A DNA stretch of 64,000 nucleotides, from contig NZ_BQHR01000003.1 in assembly GCF_021601625.1 (NCBI RefSeq), positions 248,001 to 312,000 of the forward strand, in the 5' to 3' direction. Of this stretch, positions 9,528 to 18,238 are shown in pieces; the first letter of the stretch is position 1, and each line of letters opens with the position of its first letter. The notes beneath the pieces were generated by a model. The model searched no databases, had not been told where the DNA came from, and worked only from the letters and a program-made list of their open reading frames with translations. The DNA is from Pseudomonas paraglycinae (GTDB taxonomy: Bacteria > Pseudomonadota > Gammaproteobacteria > Pseudomonadales > Pseudomonadaceae). The translations under genes were made by a program, and so were the position numbers.

Positions 9528-9944
9528 ATGATTATTTACGGTGTGGCGCTGCTGGCGATCTGTACGCTGGCAGGGGTGATCATGGGTGACCTGCTCGGCG
9601 TGCTGCTGGGGGTCAAATCCAACGTCGGCGGGGTCGGCATCGCCATGATCCTGTTGATCTGCGCGCGGTTGTGGATGCAGAAACGCGGCGGCATGACCAA
9701 GGATTGCGAAATGGGCGTCGGCTTCTGGGGCGCCATGTACATTCCGGTGGTGGTGGCGATGGCCGCGCAACAGAACGTCGTCACCGCCCTGCACGGCGGC
9801 CCGGTGGCGGTGCTGGCGGCAATCGGTTCGGTGCTGGTCTGTGGCTGCACGATTGCCTTGATCAGCCGCACCCACAAGGGCGAGCCATTGCCCGACGAAC
9901 CGGCGGAAATCTCCCCGGTCGGCACACCGGTAGGAGGTCGCTGA
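9528..9944 (+). CDS. mdcL: Malonate transporter small subunit MdcL (MadL family)
   Basis: A 138-residue MadL-family membrane protein, one half of a two-component sodium-dependent malonate importer. It has about four hydrophobic segments, with MIIYGVALLAICTLAGVIMG at the N terminus. ATG 9528 is chosen because the protein then begins directly with the conserved membrane segment. The gap to mdcH is 64 bases, the longest in the operon, while mdcM follows after one base. There is no mdcF-type carrier, so MdcLM appears to be the uptake system here. Confidence 0.92.
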   Translation: MIIYGVALLAICTLAGVIMGDLLGVLLGVKSNVGGVGIAMILLICARLWMQKRGGMTKDCEMGVGFWGAMYIPVVVAMAAQQNVVTALHGGPVAVLAAIGSVLVCGCTIALISRTHKGEPLPDEPAEISPVGTPVGGR

Positions 9945-9945
9945 C

Positions 9946-10710
9946 ATGTGGGATCTCATTGAGAAAGGTCTGGAACACAACGGTCTGATCACTGCCTTTG
10001 CCTTCGTCGGCGTGATCATGTGGGTTTCGGTGATCCTCTCCAAGCGGCTGACGTTCGGGCGGATTCACGGCTCGGCGATTGCCATCGTCATTGGCCTGGT
10101 GCTGGCCTGGGTCGGCGGGACGATGACCGGCGGGCAGAAGGGGCTGGCGGACCTGACGCTGTTCTCCGGCATCGGTCTGATGGGCGGCGCGATGCTGCGG
10201 GATTTCGCCATCGTTGCCACAGCATTTGAAGTGCAGGCGACCGAGGCGAAGAAGGCCGGGATGATCGGCGTGATTGCGCTGCTGCTGGGCACGATCCTGC
10301 CGTTCATTGTCGGCGCGTGCATGGCTTACGCGTTCGGTTATCGCGATGCGGTGAGCATGACCACCATCGGCGCGGGTGCGGTGACTTACATCGTCGGGCC
10401 GGTGACCGGTGCGGCGATTGGCGCGACGTCGGATGTGATGGCGCTGTCGATTGCCACCGGGTTGATCAAGGCGATTCTGGTGATGGTCGGCACGCCGGTG
10501 GCGGCGCGCTGGATGGGCCTGGATAACCCGCGCTCGGCGATGGTGTTTGGCGGGCTGGCCGGGACGGTGAGCGGCGTGACGGCGGGGCTGGCGGCGACGG
10601 ATCGGCGGTTGGTGCCTTATGGGGCGTTGACGGCTACGTTTCACACCGGACTTGGGTGTTTGCTTGGGCCTTCGCTGCTGTTCTTCATTGTTCGTGGGAT
10701 TGTGGGCTGA
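9946..10710 (+). CDS. mdcM: Malonate transporter large subunit MdcM (MadM family)
   Basis: A 254-residue polytopic inner-membrane protein, partner of MdcL. It contains many glycine-rich transmembrane helices, for example FSGIGLMGGAMLRDF and AVTYIVGPVTGAAIGA, typical of MadM. It starts one base after the mdcL stop and ends the operon. A REP pair follows, and then the convergent regulator mdcR. Confidence 0.92.
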   Translation: MWDLIEKGLEHNGLITAFAFVGVIMWVSVILSKRLTFGRIHGSAIAIVIGLVLAWVGGTMTGGQKGLADLTLFSGIGLMGGAMLRDFAIVATAFEVQATEAKKAGMIGVIALLLGTILPFIVGACMAYAFGYRDAVSMTTIGAGAVTYIVGPVTGAAIGATSDVMALSIATGLIKAILVMVGTPVAARWMGLDNPRSAMVFGGLAGTVSGVTAGLAATDRRLVPYGALTATFHTGLGCLLGPSLLFFIVRGIVG

Positions 10711-10738
10711 TTTTCGGATTCTGGGTTGTCGGGTCTGA

Positions 10739-10833
10739 CGCCATCGCTGGCAAGCCAGCTCCCACAGGTTTTGTGTTGTAAGAAGATTTCCGAATCAGCA
10801 CAAATCCCTGTGGGAGCTGGCTTGCCAGCGATG
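10739..10833. repeat. REP pair (inverted) between mdcM and mdcR
   Basis: Two inverted copies of a Pseudomonas REP sequence are seen. The arm at 10739-10768 contains GCTGGCAAGCCAGCTCCCAC, and the arm at 10807-10833 is its reverse complement. They are separated by about 38 bases and can fold as a large hairpin (REPIN). It sits between convergent genes, where it could also help end or stabilise transcripts. Confidence 0.85.
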
Positions 10834-10847
10834 CAGGCGACTCGGTT

Positions 10848-11762
10848 TCAGGTCTGGCGATTGGCGTACATCCGACACTCCGCCAGCAACGCCAGCAAAT
10901 TCGGATCCCGCTCCTTGGCCTTCAAGAACACCACGCCAATGTGCTGCTGCAACCGGTACTTCTCCTGCAACGGAATCAGCTTCACCCGGTTCTCGTACAC
11001 CGCCGCAATCCTCCCCGGCAGCAACGCGTAACCGACCCCGGAACTGACCATGCTCAGCAGGGTGAAGATGTCGTTGACCTGCATCGCTACCTTCGGCTCG
11101 AACCCCGCCTGCCGGAACACTCGGATGCCGTCCTGGTGGGTGGCGAAGCCTTGGGTCAGGGTGATGAAGGTTTCGTCGCGCACCTCCGCCAGATCCACTT
11201 CGCTGCGTTGGGCGAAGCGGGAATCGGCCGGGGTGGCGAGGAAAATGTCGTCGGAAAACAGCGGAATCTGCTCGCAGTCCGGGTCGTTGACGGTGTCGTC
11301 CAGCGACACCAGGATCGCGTCGACTTCCATGTTTTTCAGCTTGTAGAGCAGGTCGATGTTCGAGCCGAGGATCAGGTCGATATTGAGTTCGCTGCGGCGG
11401 ATCTTCAAACCCATGATCAGCTGCGGCACGGTTTTCACTGTCAGCGAATACAGCGAGCCAAGCTTGAAGCGCTCGGCCGAGAACCCGGCGGCTTCGCGGG
11501 TCAGGCGCACGCTTTCGACCACGTCCTGAATCAGCTTCTGCGCCCGCTCTTCGAGCACGTAGGCGCTTTCCAGCGGCGTCAGGTTACGCCCTTCATGTTT
11601 GAACAGCGGACAGCGCAGGGCGCTTTCCAGCGAATGGATCGCGCGGTGCACGCTGACGTTGCTGGTCTGCAACTCGGCGGCGGCGCGGGCGAGGTTGCCG
11701 GTGCGCATGAAGGCGAGGAACACCTCGAGTTTCTTCAGGGTCAATTCTTCGTCGATCAGCAT
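10848..11762 (-). CDS. mdcR: LysR-family transcriptional regulator of malonate utilisation, MdcR
   Basis: A 304-residue LysR-type regulator. It has an N-terminal winged helix (LEVFLAFMRTGNLARAAAEL, residues ~13-32; recognition helix near SNVSVHRAIHSLE) and a two-lobed effector domain. It is convergent with the mdc operon, the usual place of MdcR in Pseudomonas, and probably activates mdcA in response to malonate. A candidate operator is the palindrome at 3367-3385. The ATG at 11762 gives the conserved N terminus. The function is inferred from family and location. Confidence 0.88.
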   Translation of the reverse strand: MLIDEELTLKKLEVFLAFMRTGNLARAAAELQTSNVSVHRAIHSLESALRCPLFKHEGRNLTPLESAYVLEERAQKLIQDVVESVRLTREAAGFSAERFKLGSLYSLTVKTVPQLIMGLKIRRSELNIDLILGSNIDLLYKLKNMEVDAILVSLDDTVNDPDCEQIPLFSDDIFLATPADSRFAQRSEVDLAEVRDETFITLTQGFATHQDGIRVFRQAGFEPKVAMQVNDIFTLLSMVSSGVGYALLPGRIAAVYENRVKLIPLQEKYRLQQHIGVVFLKAKERDPNLLALLAECRMYANRQT

Positions 11763-11903
11763 GGCGCGGACTCTTCTTGGTATCGGTCGATTGTGCCCAA
11801 ATATCAGGACAGGTGCCTGCCTGCGTTGAACGGAAACATTGCGCTTTTACGCTCAAGGCCCGAGCCTTGCGTGTTGCGGTAACGAAATCGAGGTGTGCGA
11901 CAC

Positions 11904-12521
11904 ATGTATCACGGAGAAAAACTGAACGCCTGGACGCATCTGGTCGGTGCGGTAGCGGCGTTTGTCGGGGGCGTCTGGATGCTGGTGATTGCCAGCCTCG
12001 ACGGCAGCCCGTGGAAGATCGTCAGCGTGGCGATTTACGCCTTCACCTTGCTGGTGCTCTACAGCGCGTCCACCGTTTACCACAGCGTGCGGGGGCGCAA
12101 GAAAGCGATCATGAAGAAGGTCGATCACTTTTCGATCTACTTGCTGATCGCCGGCAGTTACACGCCGTTCTGCCTGGTGACTTTGCGCGGGCCGTGGGGC
12201 TGGACGTTGTTCGGGATTGTCTGGGGGCTGGCGCTGATAGGCATTCTGCAAGAGATCAAGCCGCGCTCGGAGGCGCGGATCCTGTCGATCGTGATCTACG
12301 CGGTGATGGGCTGGATCGTGCTGGTGGCGGTCAAGCCGCTGATCGCGGCGCTCGGGACGGCGGGGTTTGCCTGGCTGGCGTCGGGCGGTGTGCTGTACAC
12401 CGTGGGGATCATCTTTTTTGCCCTCGACCATCGGTTGCGGCATGCCCATGGGATCTGGCATCTGTTCGTGATCGCCGGGAGCCTGCTGCATTTTGTGGCG
12501 ATTCTGTTTTACGTCCTTTAA
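11904..12521 (+). CDS. Hemolysin III / PAQR-family integral membrane protein
   Basis: A 205-residue membrane protein with seven predicted hydrophobic segments. It carries the family hallmarks: a His/Asn-containing N terminus (YHGEKLNAWTHLVGA), SASTVYHSV after the second segment, and HGIWHLFVIAGSLLHF at the end, with His residues likely to bind metal. ATG 11904 is preceded by GAGGTG 8 bases upstream; the GTG at 11895 is part of that ribosome-binding site. The cellular role of the bacterial family is unclear. Its stop overlaps that of the convergent LysR gene within TTAA (12518-12521). Confidence 0.88.
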   Translation: MYHGEKLNAWTHLVGAVAAFVGGVWMLVIASLDGSPWKIVSVAIYAFTLLVLYSASTVYHSVRGRKKAIMKKVDHFSIYLLIAGSYTPFCLVTLRGPWGWTLFGIVWGLALIGILQEIKPRSEARILSIVIYAVMGWIVLVAVKPLIAALGTAGFAWLASGGVLYTVGIIFFALDHRLRHAHGIWHLFVIAGSLLHFVAILFYVL

Positions 12522-13429
12522 GCGCCCATCAGCCGACCGAGTTGTTCGCCGGCGCGCTGACTGAAGATCTGCAGCAAATCATGCAGCGTATGCGGCGGTG
12601 GCTCGGTGGCGCGGGTCACGGCGTACAGCGTGATCGGCAGCGGCGGGGCGAGTGGGCGAATCACGGTGCTGGTCGGCGAGGCACCGAGGGCGGTGAACGG
12701 ATCGATCACGGCCACCCCGGCGCCGGACTCCACCATCGCTCGCGCCAGTGAATACGTCTGCACGGCGATCCGCACCCGCGGCGGCGGTTCGACCGCTTCG
12801 AGATAACTATCGAGGCGGGCGGCCAATGGATCGGCGCTAGACAGGCCGATCAGCGGCGCCCCGGCCAGAGCCATCAGCGGCAACGGCTGACCGGCATCTT
12901 CCTCCGGCCAATAACCTTTCGGCGCCAGCGCCACCAAAACCCCCGAGGCCAAAGCCTGGGCCTTCAGCCCCGGATGGTCCGGCAACTGCAACGTCAGCGC
13001 CACGTCCACTTCGCGCATCAGCAGGTTCTGCATCAGCTCGCGGCTGTGGGCGCTCGACAGTTCGCAGGCGATGTCCGGGAACTGCGCCGTCCATTGCCGG
13101 ATCGCCGGCGGCAGCAACGACAGCGCCAGCGCCGGGGTCGCGCCGATCCGCAGGCTGTGACCGGGTTCGCGGCGCAGGCTCTGGGCCAGACGCCGCACGC
13201 CTTGCAGGCTTTCGGTGACCTTGTCGACTTCGCGCTCCAGCTCCAGCGCTTCCGGGGTCGCCTGCAACTTTCCGCGCACTCGCAGAAACAATGGAAAACC
13301 CAACTGCTGCTCGGCGTGCTGCAACACCTTGGTCACCGCCGGTTGCGAGACATGCAGCAACTGCGCAGCAGCGCTGACCGAGCCGGTCTGGCGAATGGCC
13401 TGGAAAATCTCGATATGACGAAGGCGCAT
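12518..13429 (-). CDS. LysR-family transcriptional regulator, divergent from the dadA-like gene
   Basis: A 303-residue LysR-type regulator with the N-terminal helix-turn-helix IFQAIRQTGSVSAAAQLLHV and VSQPAVTKVLQHAEQQLG. It lies 108 bases upstream of, and divergent to, a D-amino acid dehydrogenase-like gene, so it probably controls that gene and the downstream binding protein. ATG 13429 is chosen, with GGGA upstream, because the conserved LysR N terminus (MRLRHIEIF) begins there. An upstream in-frame ATG at 13474 would add 15 unrelated residues. Confidence 0.88.
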   Translation of the reverse strand: MRLRHIEIFQAIRQTGSVSAAAQLLHVSQPAVTKVLQHAEQQLGFPLFLRVRGKLQATPEALELEREVDKVTESLQGVRRLAQSLRREPGHSLRIGATPALALSLLPPAIRQWTAQFPDIACELSSAHSRELMQNLLMREVDVALTLQLPDHPGLKAQALASGVLVALAPKGYWPEEDAGQPLPLMALAGAPLIGLSSADPLAARLDSYLEAVEPPPRVRIAVQTYSLARAMVESGAGVAVIDPFTALGASPTSTVIRPLAPPLPITLYAVTRATEPPPHTLHDLLQIFSQRAGEQLGRLMGA

Positions 13430-13537
13430 GACGATCCCATAACCTTTGTTTATAGGTCTGGCATCTTTATTCATTGTTCGGCGCCTGTCACCTCACCCTA
13501 ACCTCGGCCTCGTCTTCAAGAACTGTTAAGGACGGAC

Positions 13538-14779
13538 ATGGCTCAGCGTGTGTGCATCATTGGCGGCGGCGTGATCGGGTTGGCAACGGCCTGGGCGCTG
13601 GTGCGCGACGGTTTCGAAGTGACAGTGGTCGAGGCGCGGCAGTCGCTGGGCAGCGAAACCAGCTTCGCCAACGGCGGCCAGTTGTCCTACCGCTACGTTG
13701 CCCCGTTGGCCGATGCCGGCGTGCCGTTGCAGGCGATCGGCTGGATGCTGCGCGGCGATTCACCGCTCAAGCTGCGCCCGCGCCTGGACCCGGTGCAATG
13801 GCGCTGGATGGCCTCGTTTCTCGCCGCGTGCCGCACCTCGGTCAACCGCGAAAACGCCGCGCATCTTTTGCGTCTGGCGTTGTTCAGCCAGAGCACCCTG
13901 AAACGCTGGCGCGAGGACGACGGGCTGGTCGGTTTCAACTGGCGGCGCAACGGCAAACTGGTGACCTTCCGCAACGCCTCCAGCTTCGAGCATGCACGCA
14001 AAGGCCTGGCCGATCCGCAGCAACAGCAGGTTTTGTCCGCCACCGAATGTGCGCAACTGGAACCGGCACTGGCCGATGCGCCGTTTGTAGGCGCGATCTA
14101 CACGCCGGATGAAGAAGTCGGCGATTGTCACGGTTTCTGCCAGCAGTTGGCGGCGCGATTGAAGGCGTCGGGTCGCTGCGAGTTTCACCTCGGTCAGGCA
14201 GTCACCCGCATTCGTCACAGCCACGGCGCGGTCACAGCCATTGAACTTGGCGACGAAACGCTGCCGGTCGAACAACTGGTAATCGCCGCCGGCCATCGCA
14301 GCCCGTTGCTGGCGCTGCCCGGCCTGCGCCTGCCGCTGTATCCGCTGAAGGGCTACAGCCTGACCGTGCCGATCGGCAACGAACACCGGGCACCAGATGT
14401 GAGCATCACCGACTACGACCGCAAGATCGTCTACGCGCGCATCGGCGAACAACTGCGCGTGGCGGCGATGGTCGACATCGTCGGTTTCGACCCGGCGGTG
14501 GACCCCGAGCGGCTGGCGCTGATCAAGCGCCAGGCCCGCGACACCTTTCCCGACGCCGGCCACTACGACGCGGCCGTGGAGTGGGCCGGCATGCGACCGG
14601 CCACGCCCACCGGCGTTCCGTTGCTGGGCGCCACGGCGTATCGCAATCTGTGGCTCAACCTCGGCCACGGCTCGCTGGGTTTCACCCTGGCCTGCGGCAG
14701 CGGGCAGTTGCTCAGCGAGCTGATTGGCCAGCAGCGCACATCCATTGATCTGCACGGGTTCAATCCCCGTGCGGCGTGA
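13538..14779 (+). CDS. FAD-dependent D-amino acid dehydrogenase (DadA-like)
   Basis: A 413-residue oxidoreductase of the DAO family. It begins with the FAD-binding Rossmann motif CIIGGGVIGLATAWALVRDG, followed by VVEARQSLGSETSFANGGQL, which is very close to the DadA small-subunit pattern. The C terminus has WAGMRPATPTGVPLLGA and NLWLNLGHGSLGFTLACGSG. Enzymes of this type oxidise D-amino acids to oxo acids and pass electrons to the respiratory chain. It is not the dad operon copy (no alanine racemase nearby). Its partners are a LysR regulator and a solute-binding protein, so the true substrate may be a specific D- or imino acid. Confidence 0.87.
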   Translation: MAQRVCIIGGGVIGLATAWALVRDGFEVTVVEARQSLGSETSFANGGQLSYRYVAPLADAGVPLQAIGWMLRGDSPLKLRPRLDPVQWRWMASFLAACRTSVNRENAAHLLRLALFSQSTLKRWREDDGLVGFNWRRNGKLVTFRNASSFEHARKGLADPQQQQVLSATECAQLEPALADAPFVGAIYTPDEEVGDCHGFCQQLAARLKASGRCEFHLGQAVTRIRHSHGAVTAIELGDETLPVEQLVIAAGHRSPLLALPGLRLPLYPLKGYSLTVPIGNEHRAPDVSITDYDRKIVYARIGEQLRVAAMVDIVGFDPAVDPERLALIKRQARDTFPDAGHYDAAVEWAGMRPATPTGVPLLGATAYRNLWLNLGHGSLGFTLACGSGQLLSELIGQQRTSIDLHGFNPRAA

Positions 14780-14820
14780 CGGTTTCTGCTAAAACACCCC
14801 ACCCACAACGGAGAATAACA

Positions 14821-15723
14821 ATGCAAAAAATCACGTTGCTCGGCTGCACTCTGGCGCTGGTTTTCGGCGCTCAGGCGCAGGCCAATGAAGTGCCGCTGAC
14901 CGGTACGCTCGGCAAGATCGCCAGCGCCAACAGCATCACCCTGGGTTATCGCGATGCGTCGGTGCCGTTCTCGTATGTGGGCGATCACACCGGCCAGCCA
15001 ATGGGGTATTCGGTGGAACTGGCGGACAAGATCGTCGAGCGCATCCAGCAGCAACTGGCGTTGCCGGAGCTGAAGGTGAAGTACAACCTGGTGACGTCGC
15101 AGACGCGGATTCCGCTGGTGCAGAACGGCACGGTCGACCTTGAATGCGGCTCCACCGGAGTGACCGCCGAACGGCAGAAACAGGTCGCGTTTTCCTACGG
15201 TTTCATCTACGTCAAAGGGCAGCTGCTGACCGCCAGGGACAGCGGCATCCACAGCTTCGACGACCTGCGCGGCAAGAACGTGGTGACCACCGCCGGCACC
15301 ACTAACGAGCGTTATCTGAAGAGCTACAACCTCGACCACAAACTGAACATGTTCGTGATTAGCGCCAAGGATCACGGCGAGGCGTTCCAGATGCTGCAAT
15401 CGGGACGTGCGGCGGCGTTCTACATGGACGATGCGCTGCTTTACGGCGAACGGGCCAAGGCGCGCGACCCGCATAACTGGGTCGTGGTGGGGGAGGAGCA
15501 ATCGCGGGAAATCTACAGCTGCATGGTGCGCAAGGATGATCCGCAATTTCTCGCGCTGGTCAACGGTGTGCTGGCCGACCTGTACAGCTCGGGGGAGATC
15601 AACGGCATCTACCGCAAGTGGTTCGAACAACCGATCCCGCCGAAGGGCCTGAACCTTGAGTTCCCGATGACCAGCGAACTCAAGGCAATCATTGCCAGAC
15701 CAACCAGTGATCCGGTGCAGTGA
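14821..15723 (+). CDS. Periplasmic amino acid-binding protein (ABC transporter, family 3)
   Basis: A 300-residue solute-binding protein with a signal peptide (residues 1-~21, ending AQAQA). Family 3 signatures include ITLGYRDASVPFSYVGD and PMGYSVELADKIV, then VDLECGSTGVTAERQKQVAF and YMDDALLYGERAK. It resembles glutamate/aspartate-type binding proteins. No permease or ATPase gene is adjacent. It follows the dadA-like gene by 41 bases and is probably co-transcribed, delivering a substrate or its product. ATG 14821 is preferred, since it begins a proper signal peptide. Confidence 0.87.
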   Translation: MQKITLLGCTLALVFGAQAQANEVPLTGTLGKIASANSITLGYRDASVPFSYVGDHTGQPMGYSVELADKIVERIQQQLALPELKVKYNLVTSQTRIPLVQNGTVDLECGSTGVTAERQKQVAFSYGFIYVKGQLLTARDSGIHSFDDLRGKNVVTTAGTTNERYLKSYNLDHKLNMFVISAKDHGEAFQMLQSGRAAAFYMDDALLYGERAKARDPHNWVVVGEEQSREIYSCMVRKDDPQFLALVNGVLADLYSSGEINGIYRKWFEQPIPPKGLNLEFPMTSELKAIIARPTSDPVQ

Positions 15724-15727
15724 CGGG

Positions 15728-16447
15728 TTAGAAATCACCCCACAGTTGCTGCGCCACCGCCAGCGCCACAACCGGCGCAGTCTCGGTGCGCAGCACGCGC
15801 GGGCCGAGGCGGGCGGCGTGGAAGCCGCCGGCCTTGGCTTGCTCGACTTCGGCGTCGGACAAGCCGCCTTCCGGGCCGATCAGGAACGCCAGGGTCGATG
15901 GTTTGGTGTGGCTGACCAGCGGCTCGGCCACCGGGTGCAGCACCAGTTTCAGCTCGGCTTCGGTCTGCTTCAGCCAGTCGGCCAGCAGCACCGGTGGATG
16001 AATCACCGGTACTCGCGAACGACCGCATTGCTCGCAAGCGCTGATCGCCACCTGACGCCAGTGCAGCAGGCGTTTGTCGGCGCGTTCGTCCTTGAGGCGG
16101 ACTTCGCAGCGCTCGCTGAAGATCGGGGTGATTTCAGTCACGCCCAGTTCGGTGGCTTTCTGGATTGCCCAGTCCATCCGCTCGCCCCGGGACAGGCCCT
16201 GGCCGAGGTGGATTTGCAGCGGTGATTCGACCTGACCGGCGAACTGCTCGTCGATCTGCACCACCACGCGTTTCTTGCCGACTTCAACCAGCGATCCGCG
16301 AAACTCGTGGCCGGAACCGTCGAACAACTGCACCGCATCGCCCTCGGCCATGCGCAGCACGCGGCTGATGTAATGCGCCTGGGCTTCCGGCAGTTCGTGT
16401 TCGCCGGTGCTGAGCGGGGCGTCGATAAAGAAGCGGGACAGTCTCAT
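15728..16447 (-). CDS. rsmE: 16S rRNA m3U1498 methyltransferase RsmE
   Basis: A 239-residue SPOUT-family RNA methyltransferase that methylates N3 of U1498 in 16S rRNA of the 30S subunit. The N-terminal PUA-like region (MRLSRFFIDAPL, AHYISRVLRM) is followed by the knotted SAM-binding domain with LIGPEGGLSDAE and LGPRVLRTETAP, both family signatures. Its length is as expected. It lies downstream of bioA on the same strand, separated by a palindromic repeat. Confidence 0.95.
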   Translation of the reverse strand: MRLSRFFIDAPLSTGEHELPEAQAHYISRVLRMAEGDAVQLFDGSGHEFRGSLVEVGKKRVVVQIDEQFAGQVESPLQIHLGQGLSRGERMDWAIQKATELGVTEITPIFSERCEVRLKDERADKRLLHWRQVAISACEQCGRSRVPVIHPPVLLADWLKQTEAELKLVLHPVAEPLVSHTKPSTLAFLIGPEGGLSDAEVEQAKAGGFHAARLGPRVLRTETAPVVALAVAQQLWGDF

Positions 16448-16464
16448 TTCGGGTCTCTCTGATT

Positions 16465-16585
16465 AGATCGTTCCCACGCTCCGCGTGGGAATGCAGCTCG
16501 GGACGCTCTGCGTCCCAAGAGCGGACGCAGAGCGTCCGGTGAGGCATTCCCACGCAGACGGTTCGACGCCTCGACGTGGGAACGA
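16465..16585. repeat. Dispersed palindromic repeat between bioA and rsmE
   Basis: A compound inverted repeat. It opens with GATCGTTCCCACGCTCCGCG, contains an inner hairpin with GGACGCTCTGCGTCC, and closes with the inverse GTGGGAACGA. A closely related copy lies at 59783-59896. Such elements are common between genes in fluorescent Pseudomonas; no gene is present. Confidence 0.8.
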
Positions 16586-16608
16586 GCCTTCAACTCAAGT
16601 AAGTTAGA

Positions 16609-18015
16609 TCAGCCCGGATCACGGAACCCGGGATGGAAATCCTTCGGCACCGCCACACTGACGCTGTCACGGGTGGCGATGTCGATGCCTTCGCTGGCGA
16701 CTTCGGCGAGGAAGTCGATCTGCTCCGGGGTGATCACGTACGGCGGCAGGAAATACACCACGCTGCCCAGCGGACGCAGCAACGCGCCACGCTCCAGCGC
16801 ATGCTGGAACACCTTCAGACCGCGACGTTCCTGCCACGGATAAGCCTCTTTCGTGGCTTTGTCCTTGACCATCTCGATCGCCAGCACCATGCCGGTCTGA
16901 CGCACTTCCGAAACATTCGGATGATCCACCAGATGCGCTGTCGCCGACGCCATGCGCTGGGCCAGCGCCCGGTTGTTCTCGATCACGTTGTCCTGCTCGA
17001 AAATATCCAGGGTCGCCAATGCCGCCGCACAGGCCAGCGGGTTGCCGGTGTAGCTGTGCGAATGCAGGAAGGCACGCAGGGTCGGGTAATCGTCGTAGAA
17101 GGCGCTGTACACCTCGTCGGTGGTCAGGCACGCCGCCAACGGCAGATAACCGCCGGTCAGGGCTTTCGACAGGCAGAGGAAGTCCGGGCGGATGCCGGCC
17201 TGCTCGCAGGCGAACATCGTCCCGGTGCGGCCGAAGCCGACGGCGATTTCGTCGTGAATCAGATGCACGCCGTAACGGTCGCAGGCTTCGCGCAAAAGCT
17301 TGAGATAGACCGGGTGGTACATGCGCATGCCGCCGGCGCCCTGGATCAGCGGCTCGACGATCACGGCAGCGACGCTGTCGTGGTTCTCGGCCAGCGTCTG
17401 TTCCATGGCCGCGAACATGTTGCGCGAATGCTCTTCCCAGCTCATGCCCTGCGGGCGCAGGTAACAATCCGGGCTCGGCACCTTGATGGTGTCCATCAGC
17501 AGGGCTTTGTAGGTTTCGGTGAACAACGGCACGTCACCGACCGCCATCGCCGCCATGGTTTCGCCGTGATAGCTGTTGGTCAGGGTGACGAAGCGCTTCT
17601 TGTTCGGCTGGCCGCGGTTGAGCCAGTAGTGAAAGCTCATTTTCAGCGCGACTTCGATGCAGGACGAACCGTTATCGGCGTAGAACACCCGGTTCAGGCC
17701 TTCCGGCGTCATCTTCACCAGACGCTCGGACAGCTCGATCACCGGCTGATGGCTGAAACCGGCCAGAATCACGTGTTCCAGCTGATCGACCTGATCCTTG
17801 ATGCGCTGGTTGATGCGCGGGTTGGCGTGGCCGAACACGTTGACCCACCAGGAGCTGACCGCATCCAGATAACGCTTGCCTTCGAAGTCTTCCAGCCAGA
17901 CGCCTTCACCGCGCTTGATCGGGATCAGCGGCAGCTGTTCGTGGTCTTTCATCTGGGTGCAGGGATGCCACAGCACCGCGAGATCGCGTTGCATCCACTG
18001 GTTGTTCAAGCCCAT
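16609..18015 (-). CDS. bioA: Adenosylmethionine-8-amino-7-oxononanoate aminotransferase BioA
   Basis: A 468-residue class III aminotransferase using pyridoxal phosphate. It converts 7-keto-8-aminopelargonate to diaminopelargonate with SAM as amino donor, the third step of biotin ring assembly. Motifs include RDLAVLWHPCTQMKDH at the N terminus, VSSWWVNVFGHANPRIN, the PLP region IHDEIAVGFGRTGTMF and LCLSKALTGGYLPLAA with the Schiff-base Lys. The ATG at 18015 has AGGAG upstream. It is separate from the other bio genes, as in P. aeruginosa. Confidence 0.95.
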   Translation of the reverse strand: MGLNNQWMQRDLAVLWHPCTQMKDHEQLPLIPIKRGEGVWLEDFEGKRYLDAVSSWWVNVFGHANPRINQRIKDQVDQLEHVILAGFSHQPVIELSERLVKMTPEGLNRVFYADNGSSCIEVALKMSFHYWLNRGQPNKKRFVTLTNSYHGETMAAMAVGDVPLFTETYKALLMDTIKVPSPDCYLRPQGMSWEEHSRNMFAAMEQTLAENHDSVAAVIVEPLIQGAGGMRMYHPVYLKLLREACDRYGVHLIHDEIAVGFGRTGTMFACEQAGIRPDFLCLSKALTGGYLPLAACLTTDEVYSAFYDDYPTLRAFLHSHSYTGNPLACAAALATLDIFEQDNVIENNRALAQRMASATAHLVDHPNVSEVRQTGMVLAIEMVKDKATKEAYPWQERRGLKVFQHALERGALLRPLGSVVYFLPPYVITPEQIDFLAEVASEGIDIATRDSVSVAVPKDFHPGFRDPG

Positions 18016-18238
18016 GTTCAGTCTCCTCGAGGCGGCTCGCGTCAGGCGCGGGCAAACAATCGCGCAAGCCTATGCAATGCGTCGCGCCGGGACAACCCAT
18101 TGTGTCGATTGAGCTACTTTGTATGGGCCGATAGACGTCGCTGGCGGCGTTTTGATGGCTGACGTATTCTTCGCGGTTCTTTGGGTCGTCTGACCCGCAA
18201 AACTGCATTTTCCTACGTGTTTATCCGGAGTTCGCTGA

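Noticed and set aside
10726-11031. A 101-codon plus-strand frame beginning in the REP pair
   Set aside because: It runs through the REP repeat and antisense to mdcR, without a ribosome-binding site or a domain.
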